Of a stretch of DNA of 55,837 nucleotides, positions 1 through 6,910 are shown piece after piece (the stretch's first letter is position 1; each line of letters opens with the position of its first letter). A program made the translations under genes and the position numbers. The notes under the pieces are model-generated. The model was not told where the DNA came from. It did not search any database and saw only the letters and a program-made list of their open reading frames with translations. Source of the stretch: Flavobacteriales bacterium UBA7325 (GTDB lineage Bacteria > Bacteroidota > Bacteroidia > Flavobacteriales_D > Crocinitomicaceae); contig DKPV01000019.1 of assembly GCA_002471375.1 (NCBI GenBank), forward strand, positions 1-55,837, in the 5' to 3' direction.

Positions 1-20
1 TTAGAAATTAAAAAATATAC

Positions 21-116
21 ATTAGGAAAAACACAATTCTTTTCTCAATTGCATTTCTTTTTTCCACTTTGGGATTTTCACAAGTAAGTTGCAACGCTGA
101 TGTTTTCAAATATTAA
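21..116 (+). pseudogene. signal-peptide remnant of a secreted protein
   Basis: Read from ATT at 21 this frame gives a convincing Bacteroidota signal peptide (basic IRKN start, hydrophobic core, GFSQ cleavage site) followed by only about ten residues and a TAA at 114. There is no ATG, GTG or TTG at the expected start. It may be the surviving 5' end of a secreted protein gene related to the intact-looking gene 6 bp downstream, which also begins with a signal peptide. The frame is short and the call is an inference. Confidence 0.25.
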
Positions 117-121
117 ATTCT

Positions 122-955
122 ATGAAAGTATTTAATTTGATGGCACTCCTTACTGTCATTAACTTCTCACATGCTCAAAATTTGGTTCCAAATCCAGATT
201 TTGAAACCGTAAGTAGTGCATTCTGCGGAATTGCAAGTGCTGGGGATTTCGATAATTCATTTGACCAGTGGATTTCAGCATCCAATAGCACACCTGATCC
301 ATATTTTAATAACATAAATCAGTCCTGTTTTAATTTTCAACCAAATAGCATCTACTCAGGTCCAATCGGTATAAAGGGCTCTCAATTACCTCGATCCGGT
401 AATGCTATGGCAGGAGGGTATATGTACACAATTTCGATGCTGCAACAAAGGGATTACATACAAGTCCCACTAACGTCACCACTAACGATTGGAGGACTTT
501 ACCTCGTGGAGTTCTATGTCTCTTTAGCCGATTCAACAGAATTTGCGACTAGTAATATTGGTGGGATTTTATCTACGTCTGCTATTTTCCAACCGGGCGA
601 TGGTGTTTATATAGCTTCACCTCAAATAGAAGCAACTAGTGTGATATCAGATGATCAATCTTGGACCAGAATTATTGATACGATTACAGCTACAGACGCT
701 TTTGCTCATCTTACAATTGGCAATTTTTACGACGATAACTCAACTACGCTAGTCGCTCATCCAACCAATTCTGGAGCGCCATGTAAACGCAATTATTGCC
801 AAGATGCCCATTTAGAAGATAAAATTTTCTTTTTCATTAGCAACATGGAGCAATGTAGCTTATCCCTTAACTATTATGGGATACAAGAGTGTTTCTCTCG
901 AGCAAACATGGTCGTTTCTCTCAAAACAAATGTTAAAAACACAATTCAGATGTAA
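122..955 (+). CDS. secreted protein with N-terminal NLVPNPDFE motif, C-terminus possibly degraded
   Basis: 277-residue protein with a signal peptide (about residues 1-19, ending SHAQ) followed directly by NLVPNPDFE. That motif is typical of the start of mature Bacteroidota secreted proteins of the OmpA/gliding-motility type, which carry a galactose-binding-like domain. The middle (to about residue 215) has the regular beta-rich composition of such a domain. The last roughly 60 residues (from the CKRNYCQD segment on) look unlike it, being basic, Cys-rich and irregular. No T9SS sorting domain or OmpA domain follows, so the gene may be a 3'-truncated version of a longer protein. Function unknown. 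The first of the two tandem RNA elements lies downstream. Confidence 0.55.
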   Translation: MKVFNLMALLTVINFSHAQNLVPNPDFETVSSAFCGIASAGDFDNSFDQWISASNSTPDPYFNNINQSCFNFQPNSIYSGPIGIKGSQLPRSGNAMAGGYMYTISMLQQRDYIQVPLTSPLTIGGLYLVEFYVSLADSTEFATSNIGGILSTSAIFQPGDGVYIASPQIEATSVISDDQSWTRIIDTITATDAFAHLTIGNFYDDNSTTLVAHPTNSGAPCKRNYCQDAHLEDKIFFFISNMEQCSLSLNYYGIQECFSRANMVVSLKTNVKNTIQM

Positions 956-1014
956 TTTTTCAGGAGTTCGAGCGTAATATATATAGCAATACGAAGCTAA
1001 AACAACTGTTAAAG

Positions 1015-1034
1015 TTGGCCTGTTATTTGAAAGT
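1015..1034 (+). promoter_or_regulatory. conserved promoter-like block upstream of RNA copy 1
   Basis: TTGGC at 1015-1019 and TTTGAAA from 1026 recur upstream of copy 2 at 1381-1400 with exactly the same internal spacing: the last G of TTGGC to the G of TTTG is 11 nt in both. The geometry resembles a sigma-54 -24/-12 element (GG...TTG), but the invariant C at -12 is A in both copies. An alternative is a Bacteroidota promoter with TTTG as the -33 element and TAAGTAGA (1048-1055) as a weak -7 box. Confidence 0.35.
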
Positions 1035-1041
1035 AACATAT

Positions 1042-1129
1042 ACAAGCTAAGTAGAAGTTAGTTTTCATAAGTAGTAGTAGTTTAGGTATTGAAAGGGGGG
1101 ATGCCAGTCCTCCCTTTCATGTTTTATAA
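1042..1129 (+). ncRNA. candidate small RNA, copy 1 of a tandem pair
   Basis: The core at 1052-1090 (39 nt, starting TAGAAGTTAG and ending TTTAGGTATT) is identical to 1416-1454. It is followed by an 11-bp hairpin at 1091-1118: GAAAGGGGGGA pairs with TCCTCCCTTTC with one G-U, around the loop TGCCAG. A conserved 11-nt tail ATGTTTTATAA (1119-1129) follows. The matching hairpin in copy 2 has a different stem that still pairs and the same GCCAG loop. That pattern supports a selected RNA structure. The core contains stops in all frames and no credible peptide. The 5' end is inferred from the promoter-like block; the 3' end from the hairpin plus U-rich tail. I do not recognise the family. Confidence 0.55.
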
Positions 1130-1382
1130 TAGGTTTGTCAAAACCTATCGCGCCTGTTACACCCTATTCTAAAAACATCTGTGTTACTTTATGTCAGTTA
1201 TTCTGACAAATTCACTTTTTGACATTAGATATTGATCTTTGTGTCAGAGTAACCTAATTGTTACAATAAAGGACTGCACTCTCTTACACCCCTGCAAGAC
1301 ATTGTTTATCAGTATATTAATACACTCAACTCTTGTTAATATATGCTAATTTTACAATGCGAGCATATAAAAACCGGTTTTT
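1130..1382. promoter_or_regulatory. repeat- and palindrome-rich spacer between the two RNA copies
   Basis: This non-coding stretch carries TGTTAC three times (1155-1160, 1182-1187, 1259-1264). It also has GTAAC/GTTAC as an inverted pair (1249-1253 with 1260-1264), TGTCAG/CTGACA as an inverted pair near 1193-1207, an ATATGCT/AGCATAT inverted repeat (1341-1347 with 1362-1368), and a perfect 14-nt palindrome AAAAACCGGTTTTT (1369-1382) abutting the TTGGC block of copy 2. These look like regulator-binding sites, but no regulator can be assigned. Confidence 0.35.
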
Positions 1383-1400
1383 GGCACACAATTTGAAATT
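1381..1400 (+). promoter_or_regulatory. conserved promoter-like block upstream of RNA copy 2
   Basis: TTGGCACACAATTTGAAATT has the TTGGC-N7-TTTGAAA layout of copy 1. TTGGCAC is an excellent match to the -24 half of a sigma-54 promoter, but the -12 half reads TTTGA rather than TTGC. A weak alternative -7 box, TAATTAGA, sits at 1412-1419. Confidence 0.35.
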
Positions 1401-1407
1401 AACTAAG

Positions 1408-1495
1408 CAACTAATTAGAAGTTAGTTTTCATAAGTAGTAGTAGTTTAGGTATTAAGAGGGAATGACGCCAGTTTTTCCCTCTTATGTTTTATAA
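1408..1495 (+). ncRNA. candidate small RNA, copy 2 of a tandem pair
   Basis: The core at 1416-1454 is identical over 39 nt to copy 1. The hairpin at 1455-1484 pairs AAGAGGGAA with TTCCCTCTT (9 bp), then a mismatch and two more pairs, around CGCCAG. The tail ATGTTTTATAA (1485-1495) is the same as in copy 1. The stem sequence differs from copy 1 while pairing and loop are kept. The nearest downstream gene, lepA, starts 117 nt after the tail, so a leader role for lepA cannot be excluded. An independent transcript is favoured because copy 1 has no gene directly behind it. Confidence 0.55.
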
Positions 1496-1611
1496 GCAGT
1501 TCCGATGCATGTCAACTCATCCTTGAAACTACCAACTACACTTTCAGATATTCAAGAATTTCATGTACTTTTGGGGTCGCCAACACAGTACCTTGGCTCA
1601 AATTAGGTTTA

Positions 1612-3408
1612 ATGAAGAACATTCGGAATTTTTGCATCATTGCACACATTGATCACGGTAAAAGCACCTTGGCTGATAGATTATTACAGACAACGGACAC
1701 TATTGCCGACCGTGATATGCAATCTCAAGCATTGGATGACATGGATATTGAGCGAGAACGAGGTATCACGATTAAGAGTCATGCGATCCAAATGAACTAC
1801 AAACACGATGGCGAAGAGTATGTCTTGAACCTAATTGACACGCCTGGACACGTTGATTTTTCCTATGAGGTTTCTAGGTCTATTGCCGCTTGTGAAGGTG
1901 CCCTGCTCATCGTTGATGCAGCGCAGGGAATTGAAGCACAAACAATATCTAATTTGTATTTGGCATTGGAGCATGATTTAGAGATCATTCCAATTCTGAA
2001 TAAAATGGACCTACCTGGTGCAATGCCAGAAGAAGTTACCGATCAGATTGTTGATTTAATTGGATGTGATCCGAGTGATGTAATACCAGCATCAGGTAAA
2101 ACTGGGTTAGGTGTAGATGCAATTTTGGATGCAGTTATCAATAGAATCCCGGCTCCAACAGGAGATGAAAATGCTCCCTTAGAAGCAATGATTTTCGATT
2201 CTGTTTTCAATTCATTTAGAGGAATTATAGCATACTTCCGTGTACGAAACGGTATTCTACGAAAAGGCGACAAGATCAAATTTTTCAATACTGGTAAAAG
2301 CTACGGAGCAGAAGAAATTGGAATTCTGAAGATGGACATGGTTCCAAAAACAGAAATAAAAGCAGGAGATGTTGGCTATATAATTTCAGGAATTAAAAAA
2401 GCTGCCGAGGTTAAGGTAGGAGACACAATTACAACATTAGAAAACCCCGTAACTAAAGCAATACAGGGATTCGAAGACGTGAAACCAATGGTGTTCTCTG
2501 GAATTTATCCAGTTGACACAGAGGACTACGAGGAGCTTCGTTATTCTATGGAAAAGTTGCAATTGAACGATTCATCTTTGGTTTTTGAACCAGAATCATC
2601 AGCTGCCCTTGGTTTCGGTTTCCGATGTGGATTCTTAGGAATGCTTCATATGGAGATTATCCAAGAACGCTTGGAAAGAGAATTTAACATGACTGTTATT
2701 ACTACGGTGCCTAACGTATCGTACAAAGCATACATGAAGAAAAATCCAGAAGACGCTCTTATCGTAAATAACCCTTCTGAACTTCCGGATCCTTCAGGGA
2801 TGGAAATGATTGAAGAACCATACATCAAAGCTCAAGTCATTACAAAATCAGAATACGTTGGTCAAATTATGAACCTGTGTATTGAAAAACGTGGTGAGCT
2901 AACAAACCAAGTTTATTTAACACAAGATCGCGTTGAGTTATCCTTTGAAATGCCAATGGGAGAGATCGTATTCGACTTCTATGATCGATTAAAAACGGTT
3001 TCTCGCGGTTATGCCTCATTTGATTACCACCCGGTCGGATACAAGAAATCAGACCTCATCAAGATGGACCTTCTCTTGAATGGTGAACAAGTTGATGCGT
3101 TGTCTGCACTTGTCCATCGAAGTAATGCCTTCGATTTAGGTAAACGTATTTGTTTAAAACTGAAAGAATTAATTCCGCGCCAACAATTCGAAATTCCTAT
3201 TCAAGCTGCGATTGGAGCAAAAGTAATTGCTCGTGAAACGATCAAAGCATTGAGAAAGGATGTAACTGCGAAGTGTTACGGTGGAGATATCTCTCGTAAA
3301 CGTAAACTTCTTGAAAAGCAAAAAGCTGGTAAGAAGCGAATGCGTCAAGTTGGTAAAGTTGAGATTCCTCAGGAAGCATTCTTGGCTGTACTTAAGCTGA
3401 ATGACTAA
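1612..3408 (+). CDS. lepA: elongation factor 4 (LepA), ribosomal GTPase
   Basis: 598 residues, the normal LepA length. The N-terminus has the translational GTPase signature: IAHIDHGKST (P-loop, about residues 9-18), the ERERGITIKS switch I segment, DTPGHVDF and NKMD. EF-G-like domains and the LepA-specific C-terminal domain follow, ending in the usual GKKRMRQVGKVEIPQEAFL tail. It binds the ribosome and affects translocation and translation under stress. ATG at 1612 gives the canonical MKNIRNFCIIAH start. Its 3' end overlaps the next gene by 8 bp, so the two are probably translated together. Confidence 0.97.
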   Translation: MKNIRNFCIIAHIDHGKSTLADRLLQTTDTIADRDMQSQALDDMDIERERGITIKSHAIQMNYKHDGEEYVLNLIDTPGHVDFSYEVSRSIAACEGALLIVDAAQGIEAQTISNLYLALEHDLEIIPILNKMDLPGAMPEEVTDQIVDLIGCDPSDVIPASGKTGLGVDAILDAVINRIPAPTGDENAPLEAMIFDSVFNSFRGIIAYFRVRNGILRKGDKIKFFNTGKSYGAEEIGILKMDMVPKTEIKAGDVGYIISGIKKAAEVKVGDTITTLENPVTKAIQGFEDVKPMVFSGIYPVDTEDYEELRYSMEKLQLNDSSLVFEPESSAALGFGFRCGFLGMLHMEIIQERLEREFNMTVITTVPNVSYKAYMKKNPEDALIVNNPSELPDPSGMEMIEEPYIKAQVITKSEYVGQIMNLCIEKRGELTNQVYLTQDRVELSFEMPMGEIVFDFYDRLKTVSRGYASFDYHPVGYKKSDLIKMDLLLNGEQVDALSALVHRSNAFDLGKRICLKLKELIPRQQFEIPIQAAIGAKVIARETIKALRKDVTAKCYGGDISRKRKLLEKQKAGKKRMRQVGKVEIPQEAFLAVLKLND

Positions 3409-4084
3409 TTCTGAGAATCAAACTCTCAGCGTAACAGATTTTCAAAGTCTCGTTTCCACGCCTTTTCAGGGTGAAACAAATGCAATTTGTTGGCCCCGCG
3501 TCCTCTTAGGAGATTTCTCCGAGATTGTTGGTCAAGTAAAAATGAATGGAAATATCACAGAACTTGGATTAGAAGAACTTCGAAGCTTTTCTTTGAGCAA
3601 CCAAGGACAATTGGCTCGCGATACTCTTCTTAACGATTTTAGTTTGCTAGAGGCCCACGGAGCTAATCCTGTACTTAATGTGATAAAGTCATATGATCGA
3701 GATGATTTCTTTTTCCCAACTGATGTATACTCATTTCACGTTGACCGCTCTCCTATTCCCGTTGATACGATTTTGTGCACCTACCAGGGAGCATCTAGTG
3801 ACATCCTACCAAATTCACAAGCCAATCAAAAAATTCTCATTCCCGAAATAAGAGATGCATTATACGAATTGTATTCTGGTGAAGAGAAAGATTTCGAGTC
3901 ATTCCTAAGTGAACATTTCTTCGACTTACACTATCAGGCTGATCCGGAAGCCAAGCTGGTAAATCTAGGTCAAGGTAATGTATGGAGATTGGCTGTTGAC
4001 CATCCTGCAAGCAATGTTCTTCCTTGTATCCATCGTGCGCCTGAGGAAATAGAAGAAATCCCTCGTTTATTAATGATTTGTTGA
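3401..4084 (+). CDS. DUF1826-like protein coupled to lepA
   Basis: 227 residues, no signal peptide or membrane segment. Two blocks resemble the DUF1826 family: FHVDRSPIPVDTILCTYQGASSD (about residues 110-132, family form FH.D..PLRLLCTY.G.G) and the C-terminal IHRAPE block with a hydrophobic tail (family form HRSPP...RLLLTLD). The function of that family is not settled; some members are zinc-regulated. The conserved His, Asp and Cys residues would suit metal binding, which is inference. The start codon lies inside the last codons of lepA (8-bp overlap), so translational coupling is likely. Confidence 0.6.
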   Translation: MTNSENQTLSVTDFQSLVSTPFQGETNAICWPRVLLGDFSEIVGQVKMNGNITELGLEELRSFSLSNQGQLARDTLLNDFSLLEAHGANPVLNVIKSYDRDDFFFPTDVYSFHVDRSPIPVDTILCTYQGASSDILPNSQANQKILIPEIRDALYELYSGEEKDFESFLSEHFFDLHYQADPEAKLVNLGQGNVWRLAVDHPASNVLPCIHRAPEEIEEIPRLLMIC

Positions 4085-4110
4085 GCAAATGAGTTACGAA
4101 ATTTTAAGCA

Positions 4111-4138
4111 AAAAAATAAGGGCGAAATATCGCCCTTA
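4111..4138 (-). terminator. Rho-independent terminator of the DUF3108 gene
   Basis: The 9-bp stem TAAGGGCGA/TCGCCCTTA (4117-4138) with loop AATA is followed on the minus strand by six T residues (complement of 4111-4116). It lies 20 bp past the stop of the minus-strand DUF3108 gene. On the plus strand it lacks a U tract but could still slow transcription from lepA. Confidence 0.85.
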
Positions 4139-4158
4139 CCTTGTCCGCTGTTGCCGTC

Positions 4159-4944
4159 TTATTTGACCTTGCTACTCAACTCATTCTTCAAACCACTCCA
4201 CTCAACAAGGTGTAATTTGACGGTTCCAACTGGTATCTTTGCTTTCACGAGAACTGGAATTTTGTTTTTGTCTGCTGTGATCCAGAACTGAACATCTTCC
4301 TCATTCTCGAAGTATCGACCTGTTTGCATAACTGGAACAAACTTGTGACACTTAAACTTTCCTTTTCTAATCTTTATCACTTCTGTTTTCACGTATTTAA
4401 TCTTCAACTTAAAGATTTCGTTATCCATGAATACATCGAACGTAAAGGTCTTACCCTTCTTCATGTTGTTCATGTTGAGGGTCCTAGCTCGATAGAAACA
4501 AGAGATCATATCTTGTGTTTCCATCTTAATTTTATAATCTTTCTTCCCGTTATTAACCTTACTATGATTCTGCTTAAAAGTGTAATACTGATTAATCTTG
4601 TAACCACCCTCATTAACATCGCGTTTGAAGTACCATGGCATCATTGACTTCTTATCAATATAACTTTGGTATACATCGTGAACAGCGTAGAATGAATTGA
4701 ATCCTCCAAGTGTTCTCCCTGTTCCTTTTGCATGATGCAATGCTCTATTTGCTCCTTTCTTTGTAGTTGAGCGCAATTCAATAACAGCCTCTCCAGCGTC
4801 CATAAATCCGTAGGTAACGCGGTACTTTAGTTTTTCTCCCTGCTTAAATGCAGTATTAGCAACTGATGGATAATTTACCATCGTCGAGCTTGTCATTGCG
4901 ATCATTATCCCGATCAAGCCTAAGAAATATATGTACTTTTTCAT
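4159..4944 (-). CDS. DUF3108 family periplasmic/outer-membrane protein
   Basis: 261 residues with an N-terminal signal peptide (hydrophobic stretch about residues 5-19). The start of the mature protein has the DUF3108 pattern FKQGEKLKYRVTYGFMDAGEAVIEL (about residues 33-57). The remainder is beta-rich and Lys-rich, as usual in this family. DUF3108 proteins of Bacteroidota are exported proteins of unknown function found in many genomes. A strong terminator follows the gene, so it is probably the last gene of its transcript. Confidence 0.8.
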   Translation of the reverse strand: MKKYIYFLGLIGIMIAMTSSTMVNYPSVANTAFKQGEKLKYRVTYGFMDAGEAVIELRSTTKKGANRALHHAKGTGRTLGGFNSFYAVHDVYQSYIDKKSMMPWYFKRDVNEGGYKINQYYTFKQNHSKVNNGKKDYKIKMETQDMISCFYRARTLNMNNMKKGKTFTFDVFMDNEIFKLKIKYVKTEVIKIRKGKFKCHKFVPVMQTGRYFENEEDVQFWITADKNKIPVLVKAKIPVGTVKLHLVEWSGLKNELSSKVK

Positions 4945-5036
4945 GAGTCGATTTTTATTGTGTTCTACTAATTTAGAGCATTGATTGCAAACAGTAAAAC
5001 AAATCCTGTGCCAAAACAGGGGGAGACTCTCGGTTC

Positions 5037-6074
5037 CTATCTAAATCTTGACTTCAATTTGAGTATTGGCTTTTCTAGAAAGTGATAGGAAATCAAAGCT
5101 GTCACGAATGTGAATAGAATGTTTATCGGGAATTGTTGAATCCAGAAATCACTCCCTGGCCCAGTTCGAAGAAAGAGGCCTTGATAAACATATAAGCCAT
5201 ATGAAATGTTACCTATATACATCAGTGGCTTAAACTCGAGTATAGAAACAATTCTAGAAGATTGATTGAGACTGATCCTAACCAAGAGTAATCCAACCCC
5301 GATTGCATTGATTACAATTCCAGCTGGGAATAAGAAAATTGGAGCATACAATGGGTATGTGAGTAATATTGCAATCAATAGAATGAACTTCCTGTTACCC
5401 TGAAAGAGTAATTTCCACTTATCCCTTAAATAGGTGTTTAATAGCGCGAACAAGCTTCCCCCAAGGATAGGGCCAACTGCAGGAATAAACCATCTCCCCA
5501 CATTGTAATTTTTCAGAATCGTGAGCTCAGGAATAATCCAAACAACGATAACACAGATCAGAATAACTATTGAAGTGAGTAACATCAATAGGAGTTTAGA
5601 TCTAAAAATTAAGATCGCGAATGGCCAAACAATGTAGAATTGTTCCTCAATAGCTAGAGACCATGTGTGTCCTAACTCAGCAGTGTAATAAGGGTTTGGT
5701 ACAAAGTTGTAGACATAAAACATGGAGTAAGCTAACCCTACTCCGCTCGAACTAATTACTCCCTGCTGCATAAAAATTGCAGTAGCAACAAAAAAAATAA
5801 CCAGTGGAGGGAGTAATCTTAAGAAGCGACGAACATAAAAGTTCTTAATACTGATTCTACTATTTTTTGCTAACTCAGCTAATAGGATTGAAGTGATTAA
5901 AAACCCACTTAGTGTGAAAAAGATGTTTACACCGGTCCCTCCTGAAATAAGCCCCCAGAATCTATCTTGAACAAAATCACCCTGTGGTAGTAGTGCTTTC
6001 AATCCAAGATGAGAACTAATGACAAGGATTATCGAGTATGCTCGTAGCGTATCAAAACCTTTAATCTATGTCAT
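5037..6074 (-). CDS. acyltransferase 3 (OafA/YrhL-type) membrane protein with abnormal start
   Basis: Multi-pass membrane acyltransferase, about 342-345 residues, probably O-acetylating a surface glycan. The family motif, here GFDTLRAYSIILVISSH with the conserved His, lies upstream of the first TTG (6000-6002) in the same open frame. The real start must therefore be further upstream. There the frame reads ATG-ACA-TAG-ATT-AAA-GGT: an ATG at 6074, an in-frame TAG at 6066-6068, then ATT at 6063-6065. Either translation starts at ATT, or a nonsense mutation sits at codon 3. The stop-free remainder and intact membrane segments argue that the gene is still under selection. The start codon, and therefore expression, is uncertain. 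Confidence 0.75.
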
Positions 6075-6127
6075 CTGCCCTACCGCTAAATTTGATTAAA
6101 GTTGTTCTAGGCGGCTAAAGTAGCGAT

Positions 6128-6808
6128 TTACTCGATAATATGAATTTCCGTACGGCGGTTCTTCGCCTTACCATCAGGAGTGTCATTTGAAGCGATTGGA
6201 TCTAACTCCCCCTTACCAACTGTCTTAATTCTATTCGCGGAGACACCTTTATGGACTAAGTATTTCTTCACTGCACTCGATCTGTTTGCAGAGAGTGTCT
6301 GATTTGAACTTTCGCTACCATCACTATCTGTATACCCCTCGATTCTGATATTCATAACTCGCTTTCGAACCAGATAGTCCGCAAGTTTGTTTAAGCCATC
6401 ATAGCTCTTCTTTTTGATACTGTATTGACCACTTTCAAAGTACAAATCTTCCAAGACAAAAGAAGTGGGAAGTTCATAGATTATCTCCAATGTCACGGGT
6501 TTAAAAACCGCTCCTGGTGGCGGACTTGGCACTCCAAAGGTATTATAGTCGAGCTCCTCGCCAATCATTTCTACTTTGATTGCGTAATCATCACCTGCAG
6601 GAAGTTGAACTACAAATTCTCCGTTCACATCGGTTATTCCAACAACTTCTAATCTCGATTCTTGGCCGATAAAAGTGATTTTATCATTGGGGATTCTTTC
6701 ATTACTTCTATTCTTTACAACAACATCTAGTGTTGCCTTCTGGGTTTGGCCGAAAGTAGAAATCGCTAATAATAATACTGCAGTAAGGGAGAATATCTGT
6801 TTAGTCAT
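6128..6808 (-). CDS. OmpA-family outer-membrane/peptidoglycan-binding protein
   Basis: 226 residues. A signal peptide (residues 1-20, STFGQ) is followed by a carboxypeptidase-regulatory-like beta domain (about 25-110) and an OmpA C-terminal domain (about 118-226). The latter shows LEDLYFESGQYSIK, the peptidoglycan-binding segment IRIEGYTDSDGSESSNQTLSANRSSAVKKYL and the NRRTEIHI end. It probably anchors the outer membrane to peptidoglycan. The short N-terminal domain is not a barrel, so this is a periplasmic or surface-anchored OmpA-like protein rather than a porin. Confidence 0.88.
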   Translation of the reverse strand: MTKQIFSLTAVLLLAISTFGQTQKATLDVVVKNRSNERIPNDKITFIGQESRLEVVGITDVNGEFVVQLPAGDDYAIKVEMIGEELDYNTFGVPSPPPGAVFKPVTLEIIYELPTSFVLEDLYFESGQYSIKKKSYDGLNKLADYLVRKRVMNIRIEGYTDSDGSESSNQTLSANRSSAVKKYLVHKGVSANRIKTVGKGELDPIASNDTPDGKAKNRRTEIHIIE

Positions 6809-6880
6809 AGCTGTTGTTTATACAACTATAATAAAGAATTACTCAATAAGTAACAGTTCGAAACTAATTCTTGCTGTATA

Positions 6881-6910
6881 GTAGAAATTCTTCCATGGAA
6901 GAATTTCTAC
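6881..6910. repeat. 30-nt perfect palindrome across the leuS stop codon
   Basis: GTAGAAATTCTTCCA and its exact reverse complement form a 15-bp inverted repeat with no loop. It includes the leuS stop codon (TAG, complement of 6907-6909). There is no T tract on the minus strand side, so it is not a standard intrinsic terminator. It may protect the 3' end of the leuS mRNA or bind a protein. Confidence 0.6.

Noticed and set aside
6000..6002. TTG as start of the acyltransferase
   Set aside because: It would remove the conserved N-terminal GFDTLRA...SSH block that is open in frame upstream.
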